Source of the DNA: Obelidium mucronatum
Lineage: Eukaryota > Chytridiomycota > Chytridiomycetes > Chytridiales > Chytriomycetaceae
Reading direction: 5' to 3'
Assembly: GCA_025765595.1 (NCBI GenBank)
Contig: JAIVFH010000017.1
Coordinates: 1-64,000, forward strand
DNA: 64,000 nucleotides
Part shown: piece by piece, positions 20,223-31,300 of the stretch
Numbering within the stretch: the first letter of the stretch is position 1
Layout of the letters: the number at the start of each line of letters is the position of its first letter
Program-made: the position numbers and the translations under genes
The notes under the pieces: model-generated
Seen by the model: the letters and a program-made list of their open reading frames with translations, nothing else
Told to the model about the DNA's origin: nothing
Databases searched by the model: none

Positions 20223-21265
20223 TCATGAGATTGTTGATACAGAGGCACTACTCGTTGGTGGTGCGTTATTGCTTGTACCCGCCGCAGCCCACTTTCTAAC
20301 CGTACTACACCAAAGCGCAAACTCTCTCTCCCCAACATTAATATCATAAGCTAAACATATCAACGCATCTCTTTTGATTTGGGCGATTAAGTCACCATTC
20401 CGAATAGACTCGCTCAAGTCAGACCAAGTTCTCGTTCGAGTGGGGTTATCGCTGAAGAAGCTGTCTGCAAGAATGAATCCCGCAATCAATAGATTTGTTG
20501 GTGAGTGAAGTGAAGCTGGTAAAGGACTTGCTCGTGTTAGCAGTGGGTGATGCGACTGGAGCGATTATTGCTGGAGAATGAGGACGCATAGGATTAATTT
20601 GGGGTATTGTAGTAGATGTAGTAGCTGATGATGAAGTAGTGATGTTTCTAATGAGTGGGGAAGAGGAATTCTGCTGGTTGGAGGTTGTATATCTAGAACC
20701 TAGAAGTTGGCGTCATACCAGACCGCAAAATTCTGTGAACAAGCAATAGAGCATGCATAACAACGAATGGTGTCGATGGAGTAATACTCTCAGTCGGGAG
20801 TGCTTTGGCGACAAATCGCTGCATTTCACTAATGAGTTGGGCCTGGGACGATCGATCCAACGGCGTGACTGACGGTGGGTACTGTGCAATAAGTCGTGCC
20901 GTTACTTTTGCAGCGAGAGTAGCCAATGAAGTTGATGATGGCATATCAGAGCTGTTTGAAGATGATGAATTGGATGTAGGTTGTGGGATTGGCATCAAGT
21001 TATTTGGCACAGACTGTTCAGATTTCACGGACTGTGAAGGAAGGGCAAAAGATAAATATTTCGGAGACGTATTACTGGGAGAGCCGTTGCGCAACAGTGG
21101 GGCATTGGGAGCTAAAGGAGGCGATGATGATGATGCGCCGGGGTCAAGTTCGCCGATTCGTGGAGTTATCTGTGAGACTAATGATGATGATATAGACTGA
21201 CTAATCATTTCAGATTTGGCTTCAGAGTTGGTTTCAGACGCGGAGGAGTCCTGGAGGTCAGTCAT
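20223..21265 (-). CDS. Pcl/Pho80-type cyclin
   Basis: Exons 20700-21265 and 20223-20526 join in frame to 289 codons. The first half is Ser/Pro-rich and low complexity. The second half matches the Pho85-cyclin fold: SEMQRFVAKAL, FVVMHALLLVHRIL, then after the intron NLLIAGFILADSFFSDN, TRTWSDLSE, and REFALWCSTVRKW. In fungi these cyclins activate a Pho85/Cdk5-like kinase. The 173-nt intron is longer than most here and itself encodes an open Ser-rich stretch in one frame, so an alternative longer form is possible. A conserved-looking branch motif (GCTAAC) lies just before the proposed acceptor. Confidence 0.7.
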
Positions 21266-21616
21266 ATTTGGCGGACCAGGCAACTTTTTTTATAGCTTCC
21301 AGCAGGTCATTCGGAGTCATCATGAGTCTACGCGTTTCAAGTTTCAGAATGACTACCCGCATAATAAACAAACCAGTGGCGATTATTAAATCTCAGCAAC
21401 TAATTCACCAAAACAAGTTTGCAACTGTATTGATGACGAACAGCAAAAAGCAACCAAAGTCTACAGACTGGAATAATAAACTGAGAAAAATAGTCTTTTA
21501 ACGTTAATTGAGTGGATTTCATCTACTTTATTTCATAGTTATTCTTCAACTTATTCTAGGCTATTCTATGTTTAATGCTGTTTAATAATGTATTCTCTTT
21601 TTGTTTCAGTGTGAAG
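21266..21616. other. Divergent intergenic region, 351 bp
   Basis: Lies between the start codons of the cyclin (-) and the HAUS8-like gene (+), so it should hold both promoters. It contains T- and A-rich tracts but no recognisable element or convincing ORF. Confidence 0.6.
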
Positions 21617-23123
21617 ATGAAAACTGCAACACCAACTCCAGCACCAGCAGCCCCATCAGCATCAACCAAAGTAAAACATGTTGCATCACGATATTTGCAA
21701 ACGACCACGCAGCAGCAACATAATTCTGTGCCAGCGACCCACAGCCTCACCCTCACTGCCGTCAAACCAAAGCACAAGATGCTCGCATCAAAGCAAACAC
21801 CACTGCCCACCCCAACTATGCGACTAAAACAGAGAATTAAAATGGATGAAAACGCAGAGATTCGTTTGGATCCTCCGCCAACCAAGCAGCAGCATCCAAC
21901 AACTGCCCAAAATACGTGTCCGAAACTTCCTCTCAATAATATCCCAACTCAGACCCGCACGAGTCCTCCACATAGGCCTCAAATAACGCATCAGCCACAA
22001 TCCCTACCGCCCCAAAAACTACCAGCTCCAAAGACGGCGTTAATGTCAAACCCCAACCAACGACCTGCCATCCAACCAAAGCAGCCGGTTGAAGCTAAAC
22101 AGCTGCATACTCAATCGGTCCAAGAGCCACAATCTCTGTTACAGCCTGGTATAATGCGGTCAGTCCAACGCTCCGGACAAACTCAACACCACCATCAACA
22201 TCAGCAAGTGACACAGAAACCAGCAGAATATATTCCGACAAATGTGGATTCCATCCTTGAAACACGTTTTGAATTTCTGCATTCCAGGACGTCTATTTCT
22301 GCAGAGTCAAAGGAGTCGGAAGTTTTGATTATGAGGGCGAAACTACTGCAATGGCAGTTTCTCAAAGCAAAGGCGCGATTTGCGTACGAGAAGCGGAAAT
22401 CAGATGCCGAGGTGTGTGTATTTTGTTGCCCCTAGCACATATCTTACTAAAAAAACTACTCAGTGCCAAATTTACGCAGGATGGCAATGTGTGCGGAATC
22501 TCAAGTCCCAAATACACGCACTAAAGAGCGAAATTGCTTCGAGAAGCCGAATAAAAAGCGAGTTGGAAATGCTGCAGACCCAAGTAACAATGAATTGACT
22601 TTAACCTCCTTGTCCTAATAAATCTTTTTTGTTGAATCCACAGGAAAATTGTTTAGCAGCCGTAAAACACTCAATGGATGCGTTCGAAAGCGGTTATGCC
22701 GCTTTGGCCCAGGGATTACATGCTTCGGTCGTGCGAATGAAGTTGGTGAATGTCCACTTAACCAGTCCAGGTAGCTAGAAAAAGAATCGCTCGAAAATCA
22801 ATATCATTGAGTACATGAAAATTACAGTTGCGCTACTGGACAGCTTGGTAAAGGGAACCAGCAGAGTCAAATTGATCATGCAAAAAGGAAGTGATCTGTT
22901 TGAAAAGGTACCTCATTTTTGAAGAATATTTGCGGTCATTTTTTGACGAATGGACGATATGTAGGTGGAGAGACTCTCAGATGCAACCTCATCTTTGAAG
23001 GAAATGATTGCAACCGACACAACAGAACTCAAGGAATGTGTACGAATACTTGAAAACTTATCATTACTATCTGCTATAGAAACAAGCTATATGATTGAAA
23101 AGGAGCAGTTGAAGCAGCTGTGA
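21617..23123 (+). CDS. HAUS8: Augmin subunit 8-like protein (HAUS8/AUG8)
   Basis: Exons 21617-22411, 22464-22583, 22644-22770, 22828-22907 and 22965-23123 join in frame to 426 codons. The N-terminal half is Gln/Pro/Lys-rich and unstructured, as expected for the microtubule-binding tail of this family. It carries HVASRYLQ, like the SRYLQ/SRYMQ motif of HAUS8. At about residue 245 LLQWQFLKAKA resembles the QWRF motif of plant AUG8, followed by C-terminal coiled coil. The augmin complex binds spindle microtubules and recruits gamma-tubulin for branching nucleation. The start at 21617 is the first ATG after a pyrimidine-rich stretch ending CAG, so an upstream 5'UTR intron is possible. Identification rests on two short motifs plus architecture. 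Confidence 0.65.
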
Positions 23124-23165
23124 AGTTGAAGGGGACCTTATTTTATTTTTGGTAGAGAAGATAAT

Positions 23166-23532
23166 TCACTTTCGCTCCAATTGATTGATTATATCGCGTT
23201 TCTCGCCAACGGTGCGCACCAAAGTAAGAATTCGGTATTGCAGTTTTTTGCTAAAAGTGGTGACTGTGAGTGTTGCACACTTCCATCAAGATAGCGAAGG
23301 ACTCACTTTTCCGCCTTCAGGTTGGCGATTTCCTTATCTTTTTCAGCGAGTTCCTTTGAATATGCTGCATTGTCCGATTGAGAGGCAGGTGTTGCTGTTG
23401 TGCCTGTTCACTCAATGTACCATCCAATCGACCCAACCGCAAACACAAACCGTAAATGATGCTCTTGAGCTCTGCCAGCTGAGATTCGAGTCCCGCAACG
23501 TATGCGTCCACGTCTCCTGCTTGTGATGCCAT
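23166..23532 (-). CDS. Small coiled-coil protein, 87 residues
   Basis: Exons 23451-23532, 23307-23403 and 23166-23250 join in frame to 87 codons, with introns of 47 and 56 nt. The sequence is a short amphipathic helix (DVDAYVAGLESQLAELKSII), a Thr/Ser-rich hinge, then a charged coiled coil (ELAEKDKEIANLKAENKK) and a hydrophobic-basic tail. I do not recognise a family with confidence. Small size and the shared 23-bp promoter with the phosphoesterase gene suggest a housekeeping role, but no function is claimed. Confidence 0.65.
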
Positions 23533-23555
23533 ACCCAAGAAGTTTCTGCAAAAAA
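23533..23555. promoter_or_regulatory. Ultra-short divergent intergenic region
   Basis: Only 23 bp separate the start codons of the small coiled-coil gene (-) and the metallophosphoesterase gene (+). Each gene's promoter must therefore lie in this gap or within the other gene's 5' exon. An upstream in-frame ATG-rich extension of the + gene (from 23502) is less likely than the ATG at 23556. Confidence 0.5.
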
Positions 23556-24290
23556 ATGGAACGTCACACAATAAGCGCACCCCTCCCTCCATCACTCTTG
23601 CAGTCCCTCTACAACCTGTCCACGGGAACTCAAACTCTTCCAATCAAGCTAAATCTGGCAGGAAAACGAATTGTCTGCATCTCCGACACACATGGGCAAC
23701 ACCGCAACTTGACCAGTCAACTCGAAACTACACCTGCAGACTTCTTGATCCACGCTGGCGATTTTACAAGACATGGATCAATTCAGGATGCTGTCGACTT
23801 CAATACTTGGCTTGGTGAACTCAAGCTCGTCAAACACAAGATTGTTGTTAATGGCAACCATGAAAGCAACGCACCGTGGAAAAAAACAGTCAAGGAGATC
23901 ATGACAAATGCTTCCTTTCTGTGCAATGAGTCGATTGAATTGGAAGGAGTCAAGATCTATGGAACTGATTTCTATTGGCCTTCAAAAGATTCCCCGAATC
24001 CATATTTTGATTTAGTTTCGAATGACGTGGATGTTCTTGTTTCACATGGACCACCCTTGGGATATTTGGATCTCGTGAATGGAAACTTGAATGCGGGATG
24101 TCCGAGTTTGACTTCAACTGTCGGGAGAACGAGACCTCGTCTGGTGGTATCTGGGCATATCCATCGATCTTCTGGGATTATCCCAAAAGGTAATGGATGG
24201 TCTTTTGGAGATACGACGTTTGTAAACGCGGCCTGCATGGGCGAGCAAAAAATCGTTGATAAGCACCCGATAATCCTGGAGTTTTTGTGA
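23556..24290 (+). CDS. Metallophosphoesterase, MPPED1/2 (239FB)-like
   Basis: A single exon of 244 codons. All calcineurin-like phosphoesterase metal motifs are present in order: CISDTHGQH (DxH), HAGDFTRHG (GDx), VNGNHES (GNHE), VSHGPPLG and SGHIHRS (GHxH). The pattern HGPPxG...GHIH is typical of the MPPED1/MPPED2 group, metal-dependent cyclic-nucleotide or phosphate-ester hydrolases in the cytosol. The start at 23556 gives the usual N-terminal leader before KRIVCISDTHG. It is convergent with the secreted-protein gene, with 79 bp between stops. Confidence 0.85.
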   Translation: MERHTISAPLPPSLLQSLYNLSTGTQTLPIKLNLAGKRIVCISDTHGQHRNLTSQLETTPADFLIHAGDFTRHGSIQDAVDFNTWLGELKLVKHKIVVNGNHESNAPWKKTVKEIMTNASFLCNESIELEGVKIYGTDFYWPSKDSPNPYFDLVSNDVDVLVSHGPPLGYLDLVNGNLNAGCPSLTSTVGRTRPRLVVSGHIHRSSGIIPKGNGWSFGDTTFVNAACMGEQKIVDKHPIILEFL

Positions 24291-24369
24291 GCCAAAACAT
24301 GTTTAATAAATGGTATTTATTGATATAGAATTGTCACACAAAGAAAAGTTCTGAGCCCTTCACAGGCAC

Positions 24370-25734
24370 TTAACAGCTCACAGATGCTGGGTTACATTGC
24401 CAGGCCAGAGTATTGGAAGAAGTGTATCCGCAGATACAGGCGCTGTTGCAACCTCTGCTACCGAACACGGAACAAGCCAAGCCGTTTGAAATCGCGCCGC
24501 TTGCTTTCGTAGTAGTAGTCGGTTTGGTAGTAGTGGTGGACTTGGCAGTTGTGGTAGTCGTCGTTGTGGTTGAAGTTTTAGTGGATGTTGCATTTGTTGT
24601 AGCAACTTTGGAAGTAGTTGTGGCACTAGTACCGTTTGCCGTTAGTGCAATTGTTGTTGTGGTCTTGTAAGTTGTGGTAGTGGTTGTGGTAGTGGCCGTT
24701 TTAGTTGTTGAAGGCGGAGTCACACCTGATGGCTCAAATCGACAGCTGGAAGTTCAAGGAGCAAATAAGATGAGTTTACAAAAAAGAGGAGAAAGAAAGA
24801 TGCATACGCCATATCTGCATTAGACCAAAGAGATTGAATCTCGAATGAATGTCCATTATTCGCGGTAACGATCTTTTTGTCCAAGTTGCAAGTGTCAGCA
24901 ACCTCACTCCATCCCTTTCCGTAATCGGGATCGAGAGCTGCTTCCGCAAGTTCGTGAGCAGCAGTAATCAACGTTTTTCCAAGCTGGTTTGATCCCTGAA
25001 TCGTTTGGTAAGGACCAACTTCTTGAAGGCAGAAGTCAAGCAAAAGGCTTTCATTTACCACACAACGATCGCAACCACCTCCCACAAAGAAGTCTGGAAT
25101 ACCACCATACGCCAAAGTGGTTAATCCCGGAACCAAATCAGAAATATCAACAGACCAGTGGTACCCACACCAGTAACCACAAGAACCTAAGTTTTGCAAG
25201 TATCAGATCATGACTCAGGTAAAAATCAGCAGCCATTATTTACCCAATCCACCAGCTACAATTTGAATGTAGGGCCCATAGTGCATTGCAACGTAGGTGT
25301 TTTTGGAGGGCTATAAGAAGCGATTTAGTGAACGGATTCTAAGGATGTCAGTAGTTGATAACCTTGATAACGCCAGATTTGACGAGGTTGCGCAAGTATG
25401 GTTGGACGTCTGGGACGTCATTCAAATAATTCTTCGTCGGTCCTGTTTCCACGTAGCTTCCAACAAACTTTCCAGGACCCCACTTTTGGGTTGGGGTCGA
25501 GTATTGGTTCATGACATCCCACCATTGAGAGTTTGTTATCTATCACCATCAAGTTCATAAGAAAGTATTTGATACATTCTGGATGGATTAAATACTCACC
25601 GAGCTATAGAAGTCGATTGTTTCATTCATAAAAGGTACGGGTCCATAGGTCGAAGGATAAAACACGGCAAAGACTTCAGTGTTTGCAAGGATTCTACCAC
25701 CGTGGTAGGTAAGAGGGTCAACTTGGATTGGCAT
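24370..25734 (-). CDS. EXORDIUM/PHI-1-like extracellular protein with Thr-rich linker
   Basis: Exons 25600-25734, 25363-25539, 25244-25310, 24808-25186 and 24370-24745 join in frame to 377 codons. The core resembles the phosphate-induced/EXORDIUM domain: LTYHGGRILANTEVFAVFYP, CGYWCGYHWS, then HELAEAALDPDYGKGWSEVADTC, where the family has an E(I/L)AE...DP...GW...E motif. A long Thr/Ala linker (24440-24715) follows, likely O-glycosylated, and then a small six-Cys module ending NPASVSC that looks like a carbohydrate-binding or wall-anchoring tail. No signal peptide is seen at the chosen ATG; an upstream exon may supply it. An extracellular or wall role is inferred from the linker and Cys module. 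Confidence 0.65.
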
Positions 25735-26067
25735 TTTTGAATTGGCTCGGATTGCTAAGCTCACAGTGACCTTAAAAGTGCTTTCGATGGGTCACGAGGT
25801 ACGGATACTGTGACTGGCGCATGAGGCTGGAGATTGCGTTCAAAATGGATCACGTGCGCCCAAAGCAAATCCACCCGGACCGCTAAAACATCCGAATCGA
25901 GGGATTCTGAGAGATTTAAGGAAGTTACGTCAAATTTGAAAATTGCTTCGTGTCGTATGCATTAAATCGCCGAACAAAGCAATAGGAAGCAATAGGAACG
26001 TTGGTCGCTTGTTTTAAAAAATCTTATTGTGACCAAACAAGGCATCAAAATCATCAAAATACAAAAA
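25735..26067. other. Intergenic, 333 bp
   Basis: Lies upstream of the EXORDIUM-like gene and downstream of the U1A-like gene, both on the minus strand. It should hold the promoter and possibly a missed signal-peptide exon of the former and the 3'UTR of the latter. I found no exon with a hydrophobic leader in it. Confidence 0.5.
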
Positions 26068-27133
26068 TCACTTGCGCGCGTAAGTAACTCGGATTTCTCT
26101 CTCAGGTAAAATTTGGAACTGATGCAACTGTTGTTTTGCCATTGTAGCTTGAGCTTCTGTTTCATATTCGACGAAAGCAATATCGCTTTTTCCAGGAACT
26201 AAACGAACTTCCTTGAATCCAGGTATTCTAGGAAAAATGAAGAGGTTCAGCAAAATACAGTGATTCAGGGAAAAGAAAGTCGTACTGTTGGAATAACTCC
26301 GCAAGTTTGTCGTCAGTGGCTTCAGTGGGCAAGTTTTCAATGAAAAGAATGCTATTCGGTGGCAAGAATTCTGCAGGCATTGGTGCACCACCTGGAAACC
26401 AGCCCGTAGCTCCCAACGTTGGAACATCTGACCGTGTCTTCTTTGGCTCCTTGGCACGTTGGACTGTTACCCATGGGGACGTCATGTTTAAACCCTGAGG
26501 CAAATGAATGAAAGCTTACTTTGCTCTTCAGCGCGACGCTTTTTGTGCTCTTCCAAAGTTCCATCAGCAACTGAAAATATGTAATTACGATCTCTGGCAT
26601 ATTGGATATCCTGAAAGTAACATCATAAGAAATACCAAAGATTGATGAAAAGTAGATTATTACCAGAGGCAATGAAAACAAAGGGAATCCTTGGACCTCG
26701 TTCAATGCTTTTGTTGCAGAATCAATATTCTTGAACGTAACAAACGCTTGGCCTCGAAGCTTGATGTTTGATTTAGCACGAATCTGAATGATTTCTCCAA
26801 ATCCAGAAAAGATTGCTTCGAGGGCAGTCGTAAGTGCTGAGTATCGAATTTATCGTTCAGTCAGTCCAAAATCGAATCAAATCGGATAGGTACTTTTCAT
26901 TGCGACTTTTTCATTCAAGTTTCTGACGTAAAGAGTATGATTTGGCTTTTGGAGTAGATTAGCTACAAGCGCAGTTTGTTGTTGGCAGAGCATACATCGG
27001 TTGGCGCAGCAGCCATTGGCCGACGCCTCGGAGCAGACTGAACGGCACCTAGTCCAGGGACAACAATCTGGGCTTGTGAGCCGGAGGCCTGGGTTGACGG
27101 CGGCGGCACAAAAGTGGAAGGTGCAAACTGCAT
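26068..27133 (-). CDS. U1A/U2B''-type snRNP protein, two RRMs
   Basis: Exons 26996-27133, 26894-26945, 26664-26836, 26520-26610, 26286-26463 and 26068-26227 join in frame to 263 codons. RRM1 shows NHTLYVRNLNEKV (RNP2) and KLRGQAFVTFKN (RNP1), with the family pattern ALNEVQGFPLF. RRM2 shows NSILFIENLPTEATDDKL and DIAFVEYETEAQA, ending TYARK. The linker carries Lys/Arg-rich sequence. This layout is that of U1A, U2B'' or the single fungal/insect SNF protein, which bind U1 or U2 snRNA stem-loops in the spliceosome. The Pro/Ala-rich N-terminal 45 residues are an extension. It is divergent from VPS2. Confidence 0.9.
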
Positions 27134-27346
27134 TTAATTAAAAATAAAATAAATAAAATCAAGGTAAATCAAGACAAAGATAGAACAAGTAACAGTGTGC
27201 ACGAGAAAGTATCCAGTACGCGAGCAAATGGGCAACCGAGCTCCTGGGCTGTAGGTCGATGGATAGGAAAACATATCAAGCAGGGATACCCTCGCCACTC
27301 ACACATACTCACTCACCGACCCCTTACTCTCATGTAGAACAACGCG

Positions 27347-28236
27347 ATGGACTTTATCTTTGGCCCTCGAAAAACTCCGGCGCAGAAGCTCAAAGAACAC
27401 CAGCGCAGTCTGAACAAGGCCGTGAGGGATTTGGACCGTGAACGAACAAAACTTGAAGCACAAGAGAAGAAACTTATCGCTGATATTAAAAAGAGCGCAA
27501 AAGCAAACCAAATTGTACGCTGTTTCTCTGTGGCTGTTTTTGTATTCTGGTTCTAAGCGCTCACAACTGCACAGAATGCATGCAAGATTATGGCGAAAGA
27601 CCTCGTGCGTACTCGCAGATACATTCAGAAGTTCTACCAGATGAGGACTCAGTTGCAAGCTGTGGGTCTTCGAATCCAGGTGATGTTCGCTGGATTCCCA
27701 ATCAAGAACTCATGTTTGGGAATATTTACAGACAATGAGTTCCAACCAAGCCATGGCTGATGCAATGAAAGGAGTTACGAAGGCTATGCGCTCAATGAAC
27801 AAAGCCGTTAACTTGCCGGAACTGACCAAGATAATGATGGACTTTGAGAAGGAGTCAGATATGATGGACATGAAGGAAGAAATGATGAATGATGCCATTG
27901 ACGACGTGAGAGTCGTTATTTCTATTTGAGGGTTTTCCGAGCTTCTAATGAAGTATGCAACTGTCTGTCGTAGAACATCGACGAAGAAGATGACGAGTTT
28001 GAAAGTGACAACATTGTCAACCAAGTTTTGGATGAAATTGGAATCAACCTGAACCAATCGGTATTTTTTTGAATACTAAATTCCCAACACTAATCAAGCG
28101 CGACATTAAAACACAGTTGGTGGATGCTCCGGCCAATAAGCTTGGACAGAAGGCAGCAGCCCAACCAATGGAAGAACCTATGCTTGCAGGAGATGCGTCT
28201 CTACAAGAGCGCCTAAACAATCTTCGCCGCGATTGA
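27347..28236 (+). CDS. VPS2: ESCRT-III subunit Vps2/CHMP2
   Basis: Exons 27347-27514, 27575-27679, 27732-27905, 27974-28060 and 28117-28236, all phase 0, join to 217 codons. It starts MDFIFGPRKTPAQKLKEHQR, the membrane-inserting N-terminus of Vps2. The basic helix 1-2 (RDLDRERTKLEAQEKKLIAD), AMKGVTKAMRSMN and MDMKEEMMNDAIDD follow. It ends with an acidic region and the MIM1-like tail LQERLNNLRRD that binds Vps4. It acts in endosomal vesicle budding, cytokinetic abscission and nuclear envelope repair. Length is normal for the family. Confidence 0.96.
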
Positions 28237-28353
28237 ACTCTGGTGATTTGATATTAAACAAAAGGCCTCTTTTTGATTGGCTCCTGTGGTTAAGTTTCGA
28301 GAAAGAGAACAAGTTCGAATTTCAGTTTTTATTAAAAATCAGTTTACAATTGA

Positions 28354-31300
28354 ATGCCAAATCCCCCGTTGGAAAAGAAGAACAACGCCGCTGAGTCGCA
28401 GCAGTTTCTTACCTCGCACGTTGATGGCCACGCTGTTAGTACTGCCGAAGTTCACCCTGAGGCCGATCGCGTTGTTGCTCTAGAGCACAAAGTCGATTTT
28501 GGCGACCTTGAGTTTGGCAAAGGCGCAACCTCTGCAACGAATCCAAACTTTGAAATGCGCTCATTTTCTGTTAAATTGGATGGTCAAGGTACGACTGCTG
28601 CTCTGTTGGCTGTGGTTTGATTTTTACTGATCTGTTAAATTGATTTGACAGCGAGTATTGAGCACCAGATCGATATCCACGTTCAAGATCTGATCGAAGT
28701 GAATGATATTCATGGTTTCTCGCTTTCTGACATCCTTGAAGGCTTGAAGTACGTCATGGACTACCGTATCCGTGGTGGCAAAATGAAGCACTTGAATCCC
28801 GAACTAATGAAGCGACTCATGGAAGCTTTGCTGCAGAACATGGGACATGAAGCTGGATCGCTCATGAAAAAAAGACCAACTGGTACAAATTTCATTGACT
28901 TTGGCCGATTTAATGACTTATTGTCGAATTGTAGCGGAATCTGACCTTGCATTCACTCTATTTGGAGAGTTCTTGGAAGAAGTAGAAGACTTTCGACGTG
29001 CAGTGGGGACAAAGTCGGCCACAGATTTGCGGCAGTCTTTGAACATTGACCGTCGCTGCCAACCGTACTCTACCAAGGAGCAAAGAGAAGATGCAGCTGC
29101 AATCTTGAATTTGCTCACAACTCGGTTTGTCCAATTTGAAGACTGGAGAGAACTTGTTCGCGCCGATGAGCAAGATGATGCAGAAGCATTAATCAAGGAG
29201 TACGCCCCACGTTTTAAAAACGAAGATGGGGTTCCAATCATGCCTCCTGCCGATGCAGATTTGTTTCCACCTCCAGGTTAGAATTTATTCTCTGATTTTG
29301 CTTTGTTGGCTGTGTCTCAAATCCTTTACCAGCGCTCTACTTTGACAAGAACAGCGAAAAATTGGCCCACATGTTTGGAAGTGATATTCGGACTGGTCTC
29401 CCTTCGGCCAAAGTTCCTATTCTTCAAGCCCATTATGGACCAAACACACTTCCCGCGCCGCCAAAACCATCAGCCCTCAAGATGTTGTGGACGCAGCTCA
29501 CCGATTTTATGATTATTATCTTGATTATTGCAGCCATCACAGAGTTTGCGATGGGAGACCCTGATCCTGCTGTTGTTTTGCTTGTCGTAGTCGTTTTGAA
29601 CGTTATTATTGGGTTTTCTCAGGAGTGGCGTGCCAATCGTGCGTTGGAGGCTTTGTTGACCCTCAGTGTCCCTAAGGTAATTACAGCGTCGGCGTGTTTT
29701 TTTCCTGAATGGCTTCATTGTTAATCAAATTTCCCAGGCCACTGTTATTCGTGATGGCAAACAAGAAGTCATCGATTCAGCCGGATTAGTTCCAGGAGAC
29801 TTGGTTGTTTTGGAAGAAGGAGAAGCTGTTCCTGCGGATCTTCGATTGTGTGAAGTTTCTCAATTAGATATTATTGAAGCGATTCTGACTGGTGAGAGTG
29901 TTGGAACGGAAAAGAGTATCAGAACAATCAGAAAAAGGGTACAAGTGTTTTGTTTTGGAATATGCATTTGCTGACACACCCATCTGCAGACAAGAAAGAT
30001 TCCTCTCACCGATTGCAAGGGTAGTGCCTTTATGACGACTGTTGTCGCCAGAGGTCGTGGAAAGGGTATCGTTGTTCGTACTGGAGAATCTACCGAAATT
30101 GGACGTATTTCTAAGGCCATTACTGGTGCAAAGAACGAAGAGACTCCAATTCAAAAGAAGCTCGCCACTTTGGGAAAGTGGCTTGTGTTTTTGGCAGTCT
30201 TCCTCTGTATATTGGTTGTTATAATTGGTGTCTGTTACAAGCGTCCAGCTGTTGACATGGTCAAGGTTGGTTTGAGTTTGGCAGTTTCAGTTATTCCTGA
30301 AGGTCTTGTTGCCGTTGTGACTGGTGAGCGACAGCGATTTGTTTCTCTAATTTTATACTCAATTAAATTATCTTTTTTCAAGTTACAATGGCATTGGCTG
30401 TTAGTCGTATGGCTAAGCGTAACGCTATTGTTCGAAAGCTTCCATCTGTCGAAACGCTCGGCTCCGTCACCCACATTTGTTCAGACAAAACTGGTACTCT
30501 TACCGAAGGAAAGATGGGAGCTTCTGGAATTTGGACATCGGACAACTCGTTGTTTGTTTTCTCCCACCCACAAGCTGGTAAAGATGGCCATGTTGACGTT
30601 ATGCGCCGCACTCCTCTCGCCACTGCTCTATCTGACATAAATACCTATGCTGGAACCAAGGATGCGACTTTGGAGGTTGACATCGTCTGTTCAAAAATTA
30701 TGAATGAAGCTCCAACGCACTTGGTTGTTGCATCTATGATTTCGTCTCTCTGTTGTAACGCTACTATTGAAAAGGACCCTGAAAACGAATCTGGATTCAA
30801 GTCTACTGGTGATCCTACTGAAGTTGCTCTTGTTGTCGCATCACAAATTGCTGGTTTCTCAAAGAGTTATTTTGAAGGAAAAGTTGGCTTGGAAAAACTT
30901 GGAGAATATGCGTTTGACAGCGATCGTAAAATTATGAGTGTTTTGTATGGTCAACAAGATGGATTCACTGGGGCCGAAAAGTTTGGTCAAGGCGCTGCTT
31001 TCATTCTGGTTAAGGGAGCGCCTGAAGGTGTCTTGCATCGGTGTAAAAGCTACTTACCACCTGTTGATGATACTGCGGCTACTTCAGCTGCAGCTCGCGG
31101 TGATGGAAAATGTGTCGACTTTTTGTCAGAGTTCCCTGCAGTTCAATTGACGGACGAGTATGCCAACTATATCTCAGCCAGAGCTGAATTCATGGCCGCT
31201 CAAGGATTGAGAGTGTTGGCATTGGCTATTCGTAAAGTTACAACCACTGATGCCAAGAGAATTATTGATTCCAAGAAGCAGTCTGAAGCTGAAAGCAACT

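Noticed and set aside
24413..24670. Hydrophobic Val-rich + strand frame
   Set aside because: Complement of the Thr-rich (ACN) linker of the EXORDIUM-like protein, not a membrane protein.
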